The position numbers and the translations under genes are program-made. 41,125 bases of DNA from a bacterium (GTDB lineage: Bacteria; Muiribacteriota; UBA9980): contig JAKPTH010000705.1 of assembly GCA_029571125.1 (NCBI GenBank), forward strand, positions 1-41,125, written 5' to 3'. Of the stretch, positions 26,313-35,642 are shown piece after piece. The notes under the pieces are model-generated. The model made no database searches. It was not told the origin of the DNA and saw only the letters and a list, made by a program, of their open reading frames with translations. Positions within the stretch are counted from its first letter, which is position 1. Each line of letters starts with the position of its first letter.

Positions 26313-26332
26313 TCGATTGTTTTTAATATAAT
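26304..26332 (+). promoter_or_regulatory. Near-consensus sigma70-like promoter for the pseudopilin/lipoprotein operon
   Basis: TTGACT (26304-26309), 17-bp spacer, TATAAT (26327-26332), upstream of ORF 26420. Confidence 0.85.
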
Positions 26333-26419
26333 TTTTATAGCGGGCTTTGTCGGCCGCGCTTAATTTTTATTTTTACCGGTTTTGAATCCGGAAAGGCGGA
26401 AGGCGTTTATCGCGGCGGA

Positions 26420-27055
26420 ATGAACTTTATTACAGGCGCAAAAAAAAATATCCTGTTCATCGTTTCTTATTTTATAGCATCGCTCGCTTTCTGCCTGACA
26501 CAGGGATGCTCTTGCGAATCTAAAAAACATGAAATAAAAATACTCGAACCGGCAGGCGTCAGGGTGGATGAATTAAGAAAAGGCAGAATGATAAACGCTT
26601 TTCATGCGTATCTGAAAGAAGTAGATAATAACGCGATAATGAAGAAAATTAAAAAGAATGTCGGTTCCGCGATAATAGGCATGGCCACTACGGAGGTAAC
26701 CGTGCTGGCGCCTTACGAAGAAGCGTGCATCGAAGGCATGAAATATTACTCGGTTTCAAAATTCGACGACGCGGCCCGCTGTTTTAAAAGGGCTCTGTCG
26801 TATCCCAACGTGCCGGCTTTTAAGACTCTTGAAATTAAATTTTTACTCATGGACTCTTTGAGGCAGAGCGGCAAAGAATCCGAATATATGTCCCAGCTCA
26901 ACGAATATAAGCAGAAATATCGTGAAATAGTCATCGGCGCCGAACCGGAATTTTTGCTAAATCAGCAAAAATCCGCTATTATTTTTACGTCGCTTGAAAA
27001 ATCGGGAGAAAAGTTAAATGCCAATATTGAAACTGGTAAAACTGAACAACAGTAA
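26420..27055 (+). CDS. Putative lipoprotein with TPR-like repeat
   Basis: 211 aa; hydrophobic leader ending LTQGCSC; YYSVSKFDDAARCFKRALSYP repeat-like segment. Confidence 0.6.
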   Translation: MNFITGAKKNILFIVSYFIASLAFCLTQGCSCESKKHEIKILEPAGVRVDELRKGRMINAFHAYLKEVDNNAIMKKIKKNVGSAIIGMATTEVTVLAPYEEACIEGMKYYSVSKFDDAARCFKRALSYPNVPAFKTLEIKFLLMDSLRQSGKESEYMSQLNEYKQKYREIVIGAEPEFLLNQQKSAIIFTSLEKSGEKLNANIETGKTEQQ

Positions 27056-29717
27056 TACGTACGCAGCCGCAGTCGGGCTTAAATCCAGGCGCGGAATGGT
27101 TTTTTACTGGGTCGTAGGCCTGGTCGTCATTCTTTACGTCATGTCGCAGTCCATTTTATATCAGATCAGAAACGAAATATTTCTCGCCAATTACATAATG
27201 CGCGCCGAAATAGTAAATTCCGTTTGCGACGCCATGATAGAGGAAGCCTTTATGGAAGTCCGCCTGCAGATGAACGACCATAAGAAGGTCCATTCGGGCG
27301 GCGATCCTTACAGCCTTCTGCGCTGCGGATGGGCGAATACAAAGCCGGCGCCGGTCACCGTAGATATTCCTATAACGCGCGTCATGGCCCAAAAAGAATT
27401 CGGAATGGACGCTTCAAATATGAGCGTCAGCGTAACATACGAGCAGGTTTCGCCCTATAAGAAAGACCTCATGGGAAACGAGCGAAAGCCTTCGGCCATG
27501 CCTCAAAAAGAGTCGTTCGGCGTTTTGAAAGTGGTGGCTAAAGCTTCTCTCGGCGATTACACCAAAGCCGTTACGGCCTGCAAGGACGTCAAAGTGGTCA
27601 AGGTGGTTCCGCCATTCCCGGATTTTTCGCTTTTTGTAAGAAACGGCGGCACCAAGATGTCCAAATATAACCACTGGCCGGCGTATCACGGCGTGGAGTC
27701 GCTCGCGTTCAGGGTCCTCAGCGGCGCGAACGCCACTAAGGCCGGAAAGATAGTTTTCGGCGGCGGCTATACCAAATACGAAGGCGAGCAGCTGCTCGGC
27801 TTCAAGCCGATGCCTAAAAAAAGCCAGGTCCAGGAAGGCGAAATGCCTATAATCATAAACCTCACCAATGCCGGCGCGCTTAACTACGACGGCGGAACGC
27901 TTTTAGGGCAGCTTCGCAGCAAAAATTTCAACTTTCCGACCGAATTGAGCGCCAAATATGATTTTTCAAGGTGCTTTCCGAGCTTCGATTTCTGGGCGCG
28001 TTCCACATTCGGCCAGGATACCAGCAAAGAGTCGCTGGCGGCAAGGCTTATAGAGCCGTCTTTGAAGTCGGGCATACCACTTCCGCCGGTAACCAAATTG
28101 TCGGTTACGCCTCCGGCGGCGTCTTCATCCTCTTCGAGCGCGTCTAAAGAAATAGAAATAGACCACCGCTGGCAGATACTGGGCGCAGGAATTGAACTCG
28201 GGCTCGACGGAGAAGATCCGCATCTTAAGCCCTTCACTCCCGGTAAACTCGCCGCTCCTGGTTATTTAAGCTATTTCGAAAATTATATAAAATTCTGCGA
28301 TACGGAAGACCGCGAGTATTTAAATCCTAAATACGCCGGAATCGACCTTTTCGCTACCGATATCCGCCCGGGGCGGGACTATCTGCAGCCGCACATAACC
28401 CATGTGTACGGAAACGTGCTTACCTGCAATCTGGAATCTTACGCCATGAACGTTAAAGACGACGCTTACATATTGCCGTGGGTCAACTTCGAAGAAAAAG
28501 ATTTCAATGCGCAAAAGTCCGTAGTTCCCAAAAAGCTGGCCGAAGAAAATACCGACCGCAGCTTCATGGAATCGCTTAAAAGCATGGTGGGGCTTACCGA
28601 AGCGCAGCGCGCTAAATTCAAATTCATACCCCATTTCGGAAAAAACAAAAAAGGCCAGGGCAAACCCATAGACACGCCGCCCGAACTTCTCGAAGCCGCC
28701 ACTCGCAAAGACGCGCAGACCGATCAGGTTATCGAAACCGACACCAAAAATATCGCGTATAAGCATGTTATGTCGCGCCCTAAATTCGGTTCCTACGACG
28801 TGTCCGAAGGCCCCGAAGTCGCTACCATCATAGACAGCGTGCCCTATAATAACAACAACGTTTCTGTAAACGAGCTCGCGGCAAAGTTCCCGCTCGATCT
28901 TGCGCCCGAAATGGCATGCTACAGTTTCGCTAACGCGAAAGATTTCATATACAACCTTTATTATATGAAAAAGCTCATACCGCCCGAAGAGTCAGAAGAC
29001 AAGCAATGGCATATTTATCTCGACGGAATATGGTACGTCGAAGGCATGAAGGCCTTCGAAGAACGTTTCCAGCAGCTCAGGCTCCCGCCCGACGCGCCTA
29101 ACGGCGGGCCGCTTTATATCAACGGCAAGGGCGTCATAGCATCGATCTTCGGGACCGATATTATGCTCAACGGCGTCATGAAAGATGAAAAGAGCGACGA
29201 CGACCTTTCCCAGCTTTCGGTCATAAGCGCGCCCAACCCGCTTTATGAAAAAATATCCAAACTGCCGCCCGAAATCCGCGACACCATATTCTCTTCCCAG
29301 AACGGCGACATATGGGTAACCGACACCTACATACAGGCCTCCGTATGCGCGGGAATAGGAACCCTTCGCTACAAAGACAATCCTAAAGTCACCGCCGCTA
29401 CCGCCGGGGCGATATTTCCGTTCCACGGCCCCGATTCCAAAAAAGAAGACCGCCAGAACAGTTTTGACAGCTTTTTTATAAGGGGCAATCTGGTCGTCAA
29501 CTATCTTAACCTCGAAAAGCTCGAGGATAAGGACGAAGCCACTAAAAAAATGACCGGCGGCGGCACCGTGGCTTACGATGAAAAAATATTCCCCGACCGC
29601 ACCGGAACGGGAGACCACGACGGCAATTATGTAGTCAATTTGAGCCAGTGCTATACTTTTTACAAGATAGAAATCGTCAAGGGCAAGGAAGAAGACGATT
29701 CGAAGCTCCAGAATTAA
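27018..29717 (+). CDS. Large PilX/GspK-like minor pilin candidate
   Basis: 899 aa; short basic leader SRRG followed by MVFYWVVGLVVILYVMSQSILYQIRNEIFLANYIMRAEIVNSVCDAMIEEA; first gene of a run ending in two prepilin-like genes; SD GGGAG. Confidence 0.55.
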   Translation: MPILKLVKLNNSNTYAAAVGLKSRRGMVFYWVVGLVVILYVMSQSILYQIRNEIFLANYIMRAEIVNSVCDAMIEEAFMEVRLQMNDHKKVHSGGDPYSLLRCGWANTKPAPVTVDIPITRVMAQKEFGMDASNMSVSVTYEQVSPYKKDLMGNERKPSAMPQKESFGVLKVVAKASLGDYTKAVTACKDVKVVKVVPPFPDFSLFVRNGGTKMSKYNHWPAYHGVESLAFRVLSGANATKAGKIVFGGGYTKYEGEQLLGFKPMPKKSQVQEGEMPIIINLTNAGALNYDGGTLLGQLRSKNFNFPTELSAKYDFSRCFPSFDFWARSTFGQDTSKESLAARLIEPSLKSGIPLPPVTKLSVTPPAASSSSSSASKEIEIDHRWQILGAGIELGLDGEDPHLKPFTPGKLAAPGYLSYFENYIKFCDTEDREYLNPKYAGIDLFATDIRPGRDYLQPHITHVYGNVLTCNLESYAMNVKDDAYILPWVNFEEKDFNAQKSVVPKKLAEENTDRSFMESLKSMVGLTEAQRAKFKFIPHFGKNKKGQGKPIDTPPELLEAATRKDAQTDQVIETDTKNIAYKHVMSRPKFGSYDVSEGPEVATIIDSVPYNNNNVSVNELAAKFPLDLAPEMACYSFANAKDFIYNLYYMKKLIPPEESEDKQWHIYLDGIWYVEGMKAFEERFQQLRLPPDAPNGGPLYINGKGVIASIFGTDIMLNGVMKDEKSDDDLSQLSVISAPNPLYEKISKLPPEIRDTIFSSQNGDIWVTDTYIQASVCAGIGTLRYKDNPKVTAATAGAIFPFHGPDSKKEDRQNSFDSFFIRGNLVVNYLNLEKLEDKDEATKKMTGGGTVAYDEKIFPDRTGTGDHDGNYVVNLSQCYTFYKIEIVKGKEEDDSKLQN

Positions 29718-29776
29718 TTTTTTTCAGCCGCCGCTTAAGGCTCGGCTCAGGCTTTTAAGTAAGTGCAGGAAGTTTT

Positions 29777-30487
29777 ATGAATGACGTTATCTTAAAAATG
29801 TCTATACTGTTTTTAATGTCCCTGGTTATGGCATCCGCTTCCGGTTGCTCGTGCGGCGGCGACGATTCTTTTAAAAAGATCGATCACCGCTCTTCGCGCA
29901 CTTACGATTCAGACGCCGAAGACGAAGGATTCCGCAAGCAAAGCCGCCTTTCGTCCGTTGACGGCTCCAAAAGATATTACGGAAGCGGCGTGGATATAAT
30001 GAAAAAGAAAGAAAAAAGCGCCATCATAGAAAAACTTCAGTTCGACGGGCGCAAAGCCTTGAAAAATAAAAATTTTGTCGAGGCTGAAAAGCTCTTTTCG
30101 GAAGGCAACTATCAGGAAGCTCTTAAGCTCTATAGCACCGCCGGCGCGGCCGGAAACAACTCATATATAGAAAGGCGCGCGCTTGCCTGCAAGGTATCTA
30201 TAGACAGGGTAAGCACGCTTCAGAACGAAGAAATAAAAAAAGCCACGGCGCTTTTGAGCGACGGGCGGCCGGGCGACGCGGTAGGCATGCTCGATCATCT
30301 CGAAAAACAGGGCGAATCGGCAAACGATAATATTTACTTAAAGCAAAGCGTCAGCGGCTTGAAAATAAACGCATATTCGCAGATGGGCGACAACAAAAAA
30401 CTGATCGAAGAATATATAAAACAGGAAAAAATATCTAAGCAATTAAGCGAAACGCTTTCTAAATCATGGACGGTCCCAATAGAATAG
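29777..30487 (+). CDS. Putative lipoprotein with TPR-like segment
   Basis: 236 aa; lipobox-like SASGC followed by SCGGDD; AEKLFSEGNYQEALKLYSTAGAAG. Confidence 0.65.
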   Translation: MNDVILKMSILFLMSLVMASASGCSCGGDDSFKKIDHRSSRTYDSDAEDEGFRKQSRLSSVDGSKRYYGSGVDIMKKKEKSAIIEKLQFDGRKALKNKNFVEAEKLFSEGNYQEALKLYSTAGAAGNNSYIERRALACKVSIDRVSTLQNEEIKKATALLSDGRPGDAVGMLDHLEKQGESANDNIYLKQSVSGLKINAYSQMGDNKKLIEEYIKQEKISKQLSETLSKSWTVPIE

Positions 30488-30496
30488 AAAGGCGAA

Positions 30497-31033
30497 GTGA
30501 GGTTATGCGGCGTGTGTTTTAAAACTTTATTTTTAAAGACGGCAATCGGCGAAAAGAATTCCGCCGGCGTCACTTTTATAGAATTGATGATAGCCATGAT
30601 GCTATTTACTCTTCTGATGTGGCCGCTGTACCAGATATTCCAGTGGTCCGCCAACAGCACCATGAAAACCGGCGATCTTACGATAGCGGCTAACGTCGCT
30701 TCGGAACTTATCGAACTTCTTAAAAACAAGCCTTTCGACGTTTTGTCGCGCCTGGACCCTAAATCGGGGCTCAAGGCGAAGATGGACGAAAAAGACATAC
30801 AGGATTTTCTCGGAAAAACTTTCGACGACAAATTTTCCAATACCGCCGGCCGGTTTATACGCAGCGTCGAAATCACTCCCACGAAGCCTATAAAAACTTC
30901 GCGCGGCGATGATTTTGCATACGTGCAGATCGTGGTTTCCGTTTACTGGACCGAGCGCACAGGCACTCAGAAAGGGCCCAAAAAGCTTTTCGCGCTCGTC
31001 GCCAACGAAAACGCGCCCCTTATAACGCAGTAA
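30497..31033 (+). CDS. Prepilin-type N-terminal cleavage/methylation domain protein (GspI/PilV-like)
   Basis: 178 aa, GTG start; AG/VTFIELMIAMMLFTLLMWPLYQIFQ class III signal with Glu at +5. Confidence 0.88.
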   Translation: MRLCGVCFKTLFLKTAIGEKNSAGVTFIELMIAMMLFTLLMWPLYQIFQWSANSTMKTGDLTIAANVASELIELLKNKPFDVLSRLDPKSGLKAKMDEKDIQDFLGKTFDDKFSNTAGRFIRSVEITPTKPIKTSRGDDFAYVQIVVSVYWTERTGTQKGPKKLFALVANENAPLITQ

Positions 31034-31082
31034 ATAAAAACCGGCACGGCGCCGGATGCAATAATTATAAAGAGAGAAAAAA

Positions 31083-31835
31083 ATGAAAAATATCCTTTTA
31101 AATAAACGCGGCCTTATTGCGCCGCCAGAAAAATCCGCCGGCGGGCGAGGCTTCACGCTGATCGAGGTCATGGTGGTTATGATGCTTTCGATAATGCTGC
31201 TGATTTCAGTGTGGCAGCTGTTCCGCATGATCACCCGGACGCAGGTTTACACTCAGGAAGAAATTTCATGCCAGCGATCGGTGCGCGTCATAGTTGAAAG
31301 GATAAAAAACGACCTGCGCGCGGCCGTATTCCCGGACGGCCTTATCGGCGATAAATTCATAATACAGGACCCGGTGGATATCAACGGCAAGGAAGTCGGC
31401 GGGGCAAGAATACGCTTCGCCAGATTTCACGGTTTCGACGATAAAGGAAAGCCCATAGTAGAAAAAGTAGTCTATATATTCGACCGCGGCAACGGACGAG
31501 TCAAACGCGCCAACTGGAGCGGCCCGTGGGAGCAGAAGAACGACTCGATAGAAAACGAAAAAATAGTCGATTCGCTAAGTTCGCTTCCTAACGGCACCAA
31601 CGGAAGTTATTTATACTTCAATACTTTTTATACCGACACCGACCGCGAAGGCTTTAAAGGCCGCCTTTTCGTATTTATAGGCCTGAAGGCCGTCTACGGT
31701 AACGACGTTAAGGTCAAGCACGAAATCAAGCTCGACCTCGTCGTGGGGCCGCGCTTTATAACGTCAAAAGACAGAGAGCCGTTCTGGAATCTAAATCCGA
31801 TGTCGCGCCTCGACGTGGAAGCTTTTCAAAAGTAA
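31083..31835 (+). CDS. Prepilin-type N-terminal cleavage/methylation domain protein (GspJ/PilW-like)
   Basis: 250 aa; RG/FTLIEVMVVMMLSIMLLISVWQLFRMI, then ERIKNDLRAAVFP typical of PulJ-like minor pilins. Confidence 0.92.
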   Translation: MKNILLNKRGLIAPPEKSAGGRGFTLIEVMVVMMLSIMLLISVWQLFRMITRTQVYTQEEISCQRSVRVIVERIKNDLRAAVFPDGLIGDKFIIQDPVDINGKEVGGARIRFARFHGFDDKGKPIVEKVVYIFDRGNGRVKRANWSGPWEQKNDSIENEKIVDSLSSLPNGTNGSYLYFNTFYTDTDREGFKGRLFVFIGLKAVYGNDVKVKHEIKLDLVVGPRFITSKDREPFWNLNPMSRLDVEAFQK

Positions 31836-31847
31836 TCTTTTTTCTTA

Positions 31848-33164
31848 TTACAGTTGTATATTGATGGGCTGCGGCGTTTGATAAAACGGCGAATTGAGGC
31901 CCGAGGGCGGTTGCTTGAGCAGGTTTTCCGGCCCGGAAGGCTGGCCGGCCGGCGCCGGCGCTTTTTTTCTTCCCGGTTTTTTATAGAACGGGGAATTAAC
32001 GTCGATATATCCCATTCTTTCAACGTCGCGGCGCGTGAGGCCGGTTTTAGCGAGCCACAAGGCGTAATCCCGTGAGTTGGGATCGATTTTAAGAAGTTCT
32101 TTCAAAACGACTCTGGCGCGTTCGTATGATTTTGACATCACCAGAGATTTGGCCAGCTTGAACCCGACTTCGTAATCGGCGGGCATGAATTCATATGCGA
32201 CGCTGTAGTGAAATCCGGATTCGCGGAACATTCCTTTTTTATAAAATATTTCTCCCAGGTTAAAATGAGCTCTGGGATTGGATTTAAAGTAAGAAAGCGA
32301 ATACAGCATGCTGGTGCGCGCCTGGTCGAGCTTTTCTTTGAGATATTGCTGGTAGCCGATTTCATAATAATAATCGGCGTAAGTGCGGTTATATCGGCGC
32401 ATATCGAGCCCGCCGCCTCCCGAGTAGCCAAATTCTTTTATTTCCGTAAGATTGAAGCCGTTATAGGCCAGAAGATAAACCATCGCGGTGTCGTCTGCTG
32501 CGAGTTTGAAAAAATCTCTGATTTCGGGCAGCGCGGTTTCTTTGCGGCCGTTTTTCAGGTAAAGACGTATTTTTGCGTATTTCGAACTCTTGAGGCTGCC
32601 GGCGAGATTGTCGGCGTATTCGTATTGCGCTTCGGCTTTTTCCGCCGCGCCGAAACGCTCGAAAGTATGGCCGAGACGTAATATCTTATTGAGACTGTCG
32701 GGGTTTTTGACCACGGCCGCGGCCGATTTTTGAATGTTGAGATTTTTGATTGTTTCGATAACCGCAGCGAGCCTTTTTTCGGCTTCTTTTTTCAGCCTGT
32801 CGTTAGGCGCGTGACGGATGACGTATTCTAGCGAATAGGCTTCGCTTTTCAAGTCTTTTGACGCGCGGTATATATCGGCGAAAAGAAGATAAGAATCGTA
32901 AGGGTCGAATCCGTTTGAAACGGCGTAAGTGGCGTTATAGAGCGCTTCAGGAATATTGCCCTTTTTTAAATATTTTCTCGCCTCGGAAACGAAGTCGATT
33001 TTCGACTTGTAGTCGATAGTGAGCCTGCCTCTGCGCCCTTCTTTTATGGCGGGCTCTTCGGCGCCGTGCGACGTTGACGCGGGTAAAAATAATATTATGG
33101 CCGCAGGGAAATATAGTAAAAAAAATTTTGCGGCAGCATTGACGTATTTTAAATTAAATTTCAT
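31848..33164 (-). CDS. TPR-repeat protein, secreted/periplasmic
   Basis: 438 aa; N-terminal hydrophobic leader; several TPR-like units (KGNIPEALYNATYAVSNGFDPYDSYLLFADIYRA; NPRAHFNLGEIFYKKGMFRESGFHYSVAYEFMP). Confidence 0.8.
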   Translation of the reverse strand: MKFNLKYVNAAAKFFLLYFPAAIILFLPASTSHGAEEPAIKEGRRGRLTIDYKSKIDFVSEARKYLKKGNIPEALYNATYAVSNGFDPYDSYLLFADIYRASKDLKSEAYSLEYVIRHAPNDRLKKEAEKRLAAVIETIKNLNIQKSAAAVVKNPDSLNKILRLGHTFERFGAAEKAEAQYEYADNLAGSLKSSKYAKIRLYLKNGRKETALPEIRDFFKLAADDTAMVYLLAYNGFNLTEIKEFGYSGGGGLDMRRYNRTYADYYYEIGYQQYLKEKLDQARTSMLYSLSYFKSNPRAHFNLGEIFYKKGMFRESGFHYSVAYEFMPADYEVGFKLAKSLVMSKSYERARVVLKELLKIDPNSRDYALWLAKTGLTRRDVERMGYIDVNSPFYKKPGRKKAPAPAGQPSGPENLLKQPPSGLNSPFYQTPQPINIQL

Positions 33165-34099
33165 GCCGGTTCTATTACCGCCTTTTCTTCGATTTTGCCC
33201 GTGCCGAAGCTTGTTATATATACCCCGCCTATTATGAACGCGGCACCGATGAAAGTCGCTCCGCCTGCCGGCTCGCTTAAAAGAAAGTAGCCGAGGAGGA
33301 TTCCGACCAGAGGCTGCAGATTTAAAAAATTGCCCATATACGAAGCGTCAAGGCGTTCCAGAAGCAGGTACCATACGAAGTATGCGAAACTCGTGGCGAG
33401 GGCCGAAAGATAAAAAACGCAAAACCAGGATTTTAAAGAAGCCGTTGCTATGGCGCCGAGGCCGTTTTCGTACCAGGCCGCGAATGGGAACAGCAATATG
33501 GTGCCGGTAATCACCGCGTAAGCCGTGACGACGAAGCTAGGCAGGCGTTTTATCGCCTGGTTGCCTATTATAGTATAAAGCGCGCAGCAAAGGGCGGAAA
33601 GCAATACCAGAACGTCGCCCGCCGCCGAATATGCGCCGGCGGAAGCCTGATCCGGGCCGCCCGCCGAGCCGGGCAGGATAATTATGAGCACGCCGAGCGT
33701 GGAGAGGAATATGCCCGCGATAATTCTGGCGGTTATTTTTTCTTTAAGAAACATCGCGGCAAGTATAAGCATCATAACCGGTTCGGAAGAAATTTCAATG
33801 GCCGCGTTCATGGTTTTAGTCATTTTGACGCCGATGTTCTGGAAAATATAGGCGAAAGTGAACCCCAGCGCTCCAAGTATCGTACAGGTGAAAAAGTCGT
33901 TGCGCGTCAGCCGGATATGTCTGTATTTCGCGAGAAGAAAAGGAATCATTATGATAGAAGCCAGGGCGAAGCGGACAAAAGCCAGAGTTATAGGCATGAA
34001 ATCGGCCATGGCGATTTTGGATGCGACATATGTGCCGCCCCATATCACGTTAAGAAAAACAAGAGTCGTTATATAAAAAAAGTTGGATTCCCGGGGCAA
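33161..34099 (-). CDS. EamA/DMT family transporter
   Basis: 312 aa, about 10 TM segments; VIWGGTYVASKIAM...PITLAFVRFALASIIMIP; duplicated EamA halves; ATGA overlap with the TPR gene. Confidence 0.93.
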   Translation of the reverse strand: MPRESNFFYITTLVFLNVIWGGTYVASKIAMADFMPITLAFVRFALASIIMIPFLLAKYRHIRLTRNDFFTCTILGALGFTFAYIFQNIGVKMTKTMNAAIEISSEPVMMLILAAMFLKEKITARIIAGIFLSTLGVLIIILPGSAGGPDQASAGAYSAAGDVLVLLSALCCALYTIIGNQAIKRLPSFVVTAYAVITGTILLFPFAAWYENGLGAIATASLKSWFCVFYLSALATSFAYFVWYLLLERLDASYMGNFLNLQPLVGILLGYFLLSEPAGGATFIGAAFIIGGVYITSFGTGKIEEKAVIEPA

Positions 34100-34103
34100 A
34101 TTT

Positions 34104-34643
34104 TTACTTCCTTTCAGTCTTCAAAAGCTCTATCTGACGGACGTAAACCTTCCTCAGCTCGTTAAAGAAAGGTATGTAGCTCTGCTTGTAATCGGGGAAC
34201 GTCCAGTCGAAAGCGTTAAAAGTATTGTTTTTGTAGTAAAGCGTTATTTCCTCGTATATTCCGTTCATGATATATACTCTCTGGATGTTGTCTTTTGCCG
34301 AGGCCAGAATGACTTTGGCTGGAGTTATGTAGCCGGGGTCGAGGTTGACGGAGCGCTTTCCGCCGCAAAGATAGGTGAGCTCGATATCGTTGCTTTTTAA
34401 TTTTATATGCGAAAGCTCTTCTGGCTCAATGAGCTCGCTGAACGAATAAAATATCCTTTTGATGGAATCTCCCATCTCTTTCTGATAATAGCCCGTATAA
34501 TTAAAATCGAATATTTCGCTTTCGGAGTCTATGTCGCCGTGCTCCGCGACCAGGCGTTCTTTTACGCACGGAAGCGTTTCGATGTCGCTGAACAGGACGC
34601 CGTAAAAAAGTTTTACGGGTTGATGGAGTTTTGGAGTTCCCAT
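34104..34643 (-). CDS. DUF4416 family protein
   Basis: Starts MGTPKLHQPVKLFYGVLFSD (preferred over the longer ORF start at 34688, which overlaps the upstream gene); SVNLDPGYITPAKVILASAKDNIQRVYI, DWTFPDYKQSYIPFFNELRKVY. Confidence 0.85.
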   Translation of the reverse strand: MGTPKLHQPVKLFYGVLFSDIETLPCVKERLVAEHGDIDSESEIFDFNYTGYYQKEMGDSIKRIFYSFSELIEPEELSHIKLKSNDIELTYLCGGKRSVNLDPGYITPAKVILASAKDNIQRVYIMNGIYEEITLYYKNNTFNAFDWTFPDYKQSYIPFFNELRKVYVRQIELLKTERK

Positions 34644-34657
34644 TTTTGCGGCCCCCT

Positions 34658-35374
34658 TTATTTTTTTTTCGCGCCGCGGCCTTCGCAAGCTTTAACGCAT
34701 ACGCCGCAAATGCCTTTGGCCACGAACATAAGCCTCTGGAATTTTGATATCTGTTCGACGCATTTAGCCAGCTCGAAATTTTCCGGGCTTTCTTTTATCG
34801 CCTGCGCGGGGCAGGACGCGAGACATGCGTAACATTCGCCGCAGCCGTCTTTCAGCGGTTCGCCGAACTCCAGAGGGGCGTCCGTCAAAACCGTTACCAG
34901 CCTTACCCTCGAACCGAACTCCGGCGTCACCAGAAGGTTGTTTCGTCCGATGAAACCGGCTCCTGCCGCGGCGGCGACTATTTTGTGATTTAAATATCCG
35001 CGCTGGGAGCTTTTATCTATTATCTGAGAAGCGGGGATCGGCATGGCGTTATAACCGTTATTCTGGATTATCGCCGTCACCCTGAGCGCGGCGTCGTCTA
35101 AAAAAGAGTTTACCCGGTTGTAATGCATCGCGTAATGCGGCGTGGGCCGGTCGAAAATGCCTTCGAGAACGGCGTCGCTAAGGTGGAAGGCCATTGAAAT
35201 GGCTGCAGTCATTCTGGCCGTGTATGAGTTTTCGCCTAGCGCGGGGTGAAAAGACCCGGCCACGGACTTGACCGAGCAGGCTTTGAAAATGCTGATGCCC
35301 GCGTCTTTGCAATAGCGGTCGAGAATTTTAAAATTATCGGCGCCGTCGGCGCTTAGCTGGATAGTGGATATCAT
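34658..35374 (-). CDS. 4Fe-4S double-cluster protein, epoxyqueuosine-reductase-like
   Basis: 238 aa; CGECYACLASCPAQAI ... CGVCVKACEGRG; GFIGRNNLLVTPEFGSRVRLVTVLTD typical of QueG-like proteins. Confidence 0.8.
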   Translation of the reverse strand: MISTIQLSADGADNFKILDRYCKDAGISIFKACSVKSVAGSFHPALGENSYTARMTAAISMAFHLSDAVLEGIFDRPTPHYAMHYNRVNSFLDDAALRVTAIIQNNGYNAMPIPASQIIDKSSQRGYLNHKIVAAAAGAGFIGRNNLLVTPEFGSRVRLVTVLTDAPLEFGEPLKDGCGECYACLASCPAQAIKESPENFELAKCVEQISKFQRLMFVAKGICGVCVKACEGRGAKKK

Positions 35375-35427
35375 TGTATGAATTTTACGCCCTTTAATAA
35401 ATTTTAGCCGCGCATGGCGACTTCTAT

Positions 35428-35456
35428 AGTATAATTTTTTTGGCTTAAAAAGTCAA
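35428..35456 (-). promoter_or_regulatory. Sigma70-like promoter for the 4Fe-4S/DUF4416/EamA/TPR operon
   Basis: Minus strand TTGACT (35451-35456), 17-bp spacer, TATACT (35428-35433). Confidence 0.75.
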
Positions 35457-35560
35457 TAATAAAAGATAAATATATCCCGCCGCCCGAACCCGGCGTTGTC
35501 GGTAACCGGGCTCAAAAAAGGGCGTCGGTAAAAATTCAGCTTTATTTCTAGACAGATATA

Positions 35561-35569
35561 TGTTATAAT
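35561..35569 (+). promoter_or_regulatory. Extended -10 promoter element upstream of the tandem kinases
   Basis: TGTTATAAT (TGn-TATAAT), no good -35; 74 bp before ATG 35643. Confidence 0.5.
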
Positions 35570-35642
35570 TGATTAAACGTATCCGTTACGGGTAAACGCC
35601 CGGTGAACGTAATATACGCGCCGCTTTTTTACGTGGAGAGTA

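Noticed and set aside
28992-29618. 208-aa minus-strand ORF inside the 899-aa gene
   Set aside because: Antisense to a coding region consistent with its operon; composition typical of a shadow frame.
30602-31234. 210-aa minus-strand ORF crossing two prepilin genes
   Set aside because: Overlaps two genes with unmistakable class III signals on the other strand.
34644-34688. Extended N-terminus (MRRPRREKKIKGAAK) for the DUF4416 protein
   Set aside because: Overlaps the 4Fe-4S gene; internal ATG at 34643 has a GGGGG-type RBS and the typical MGTPK start.
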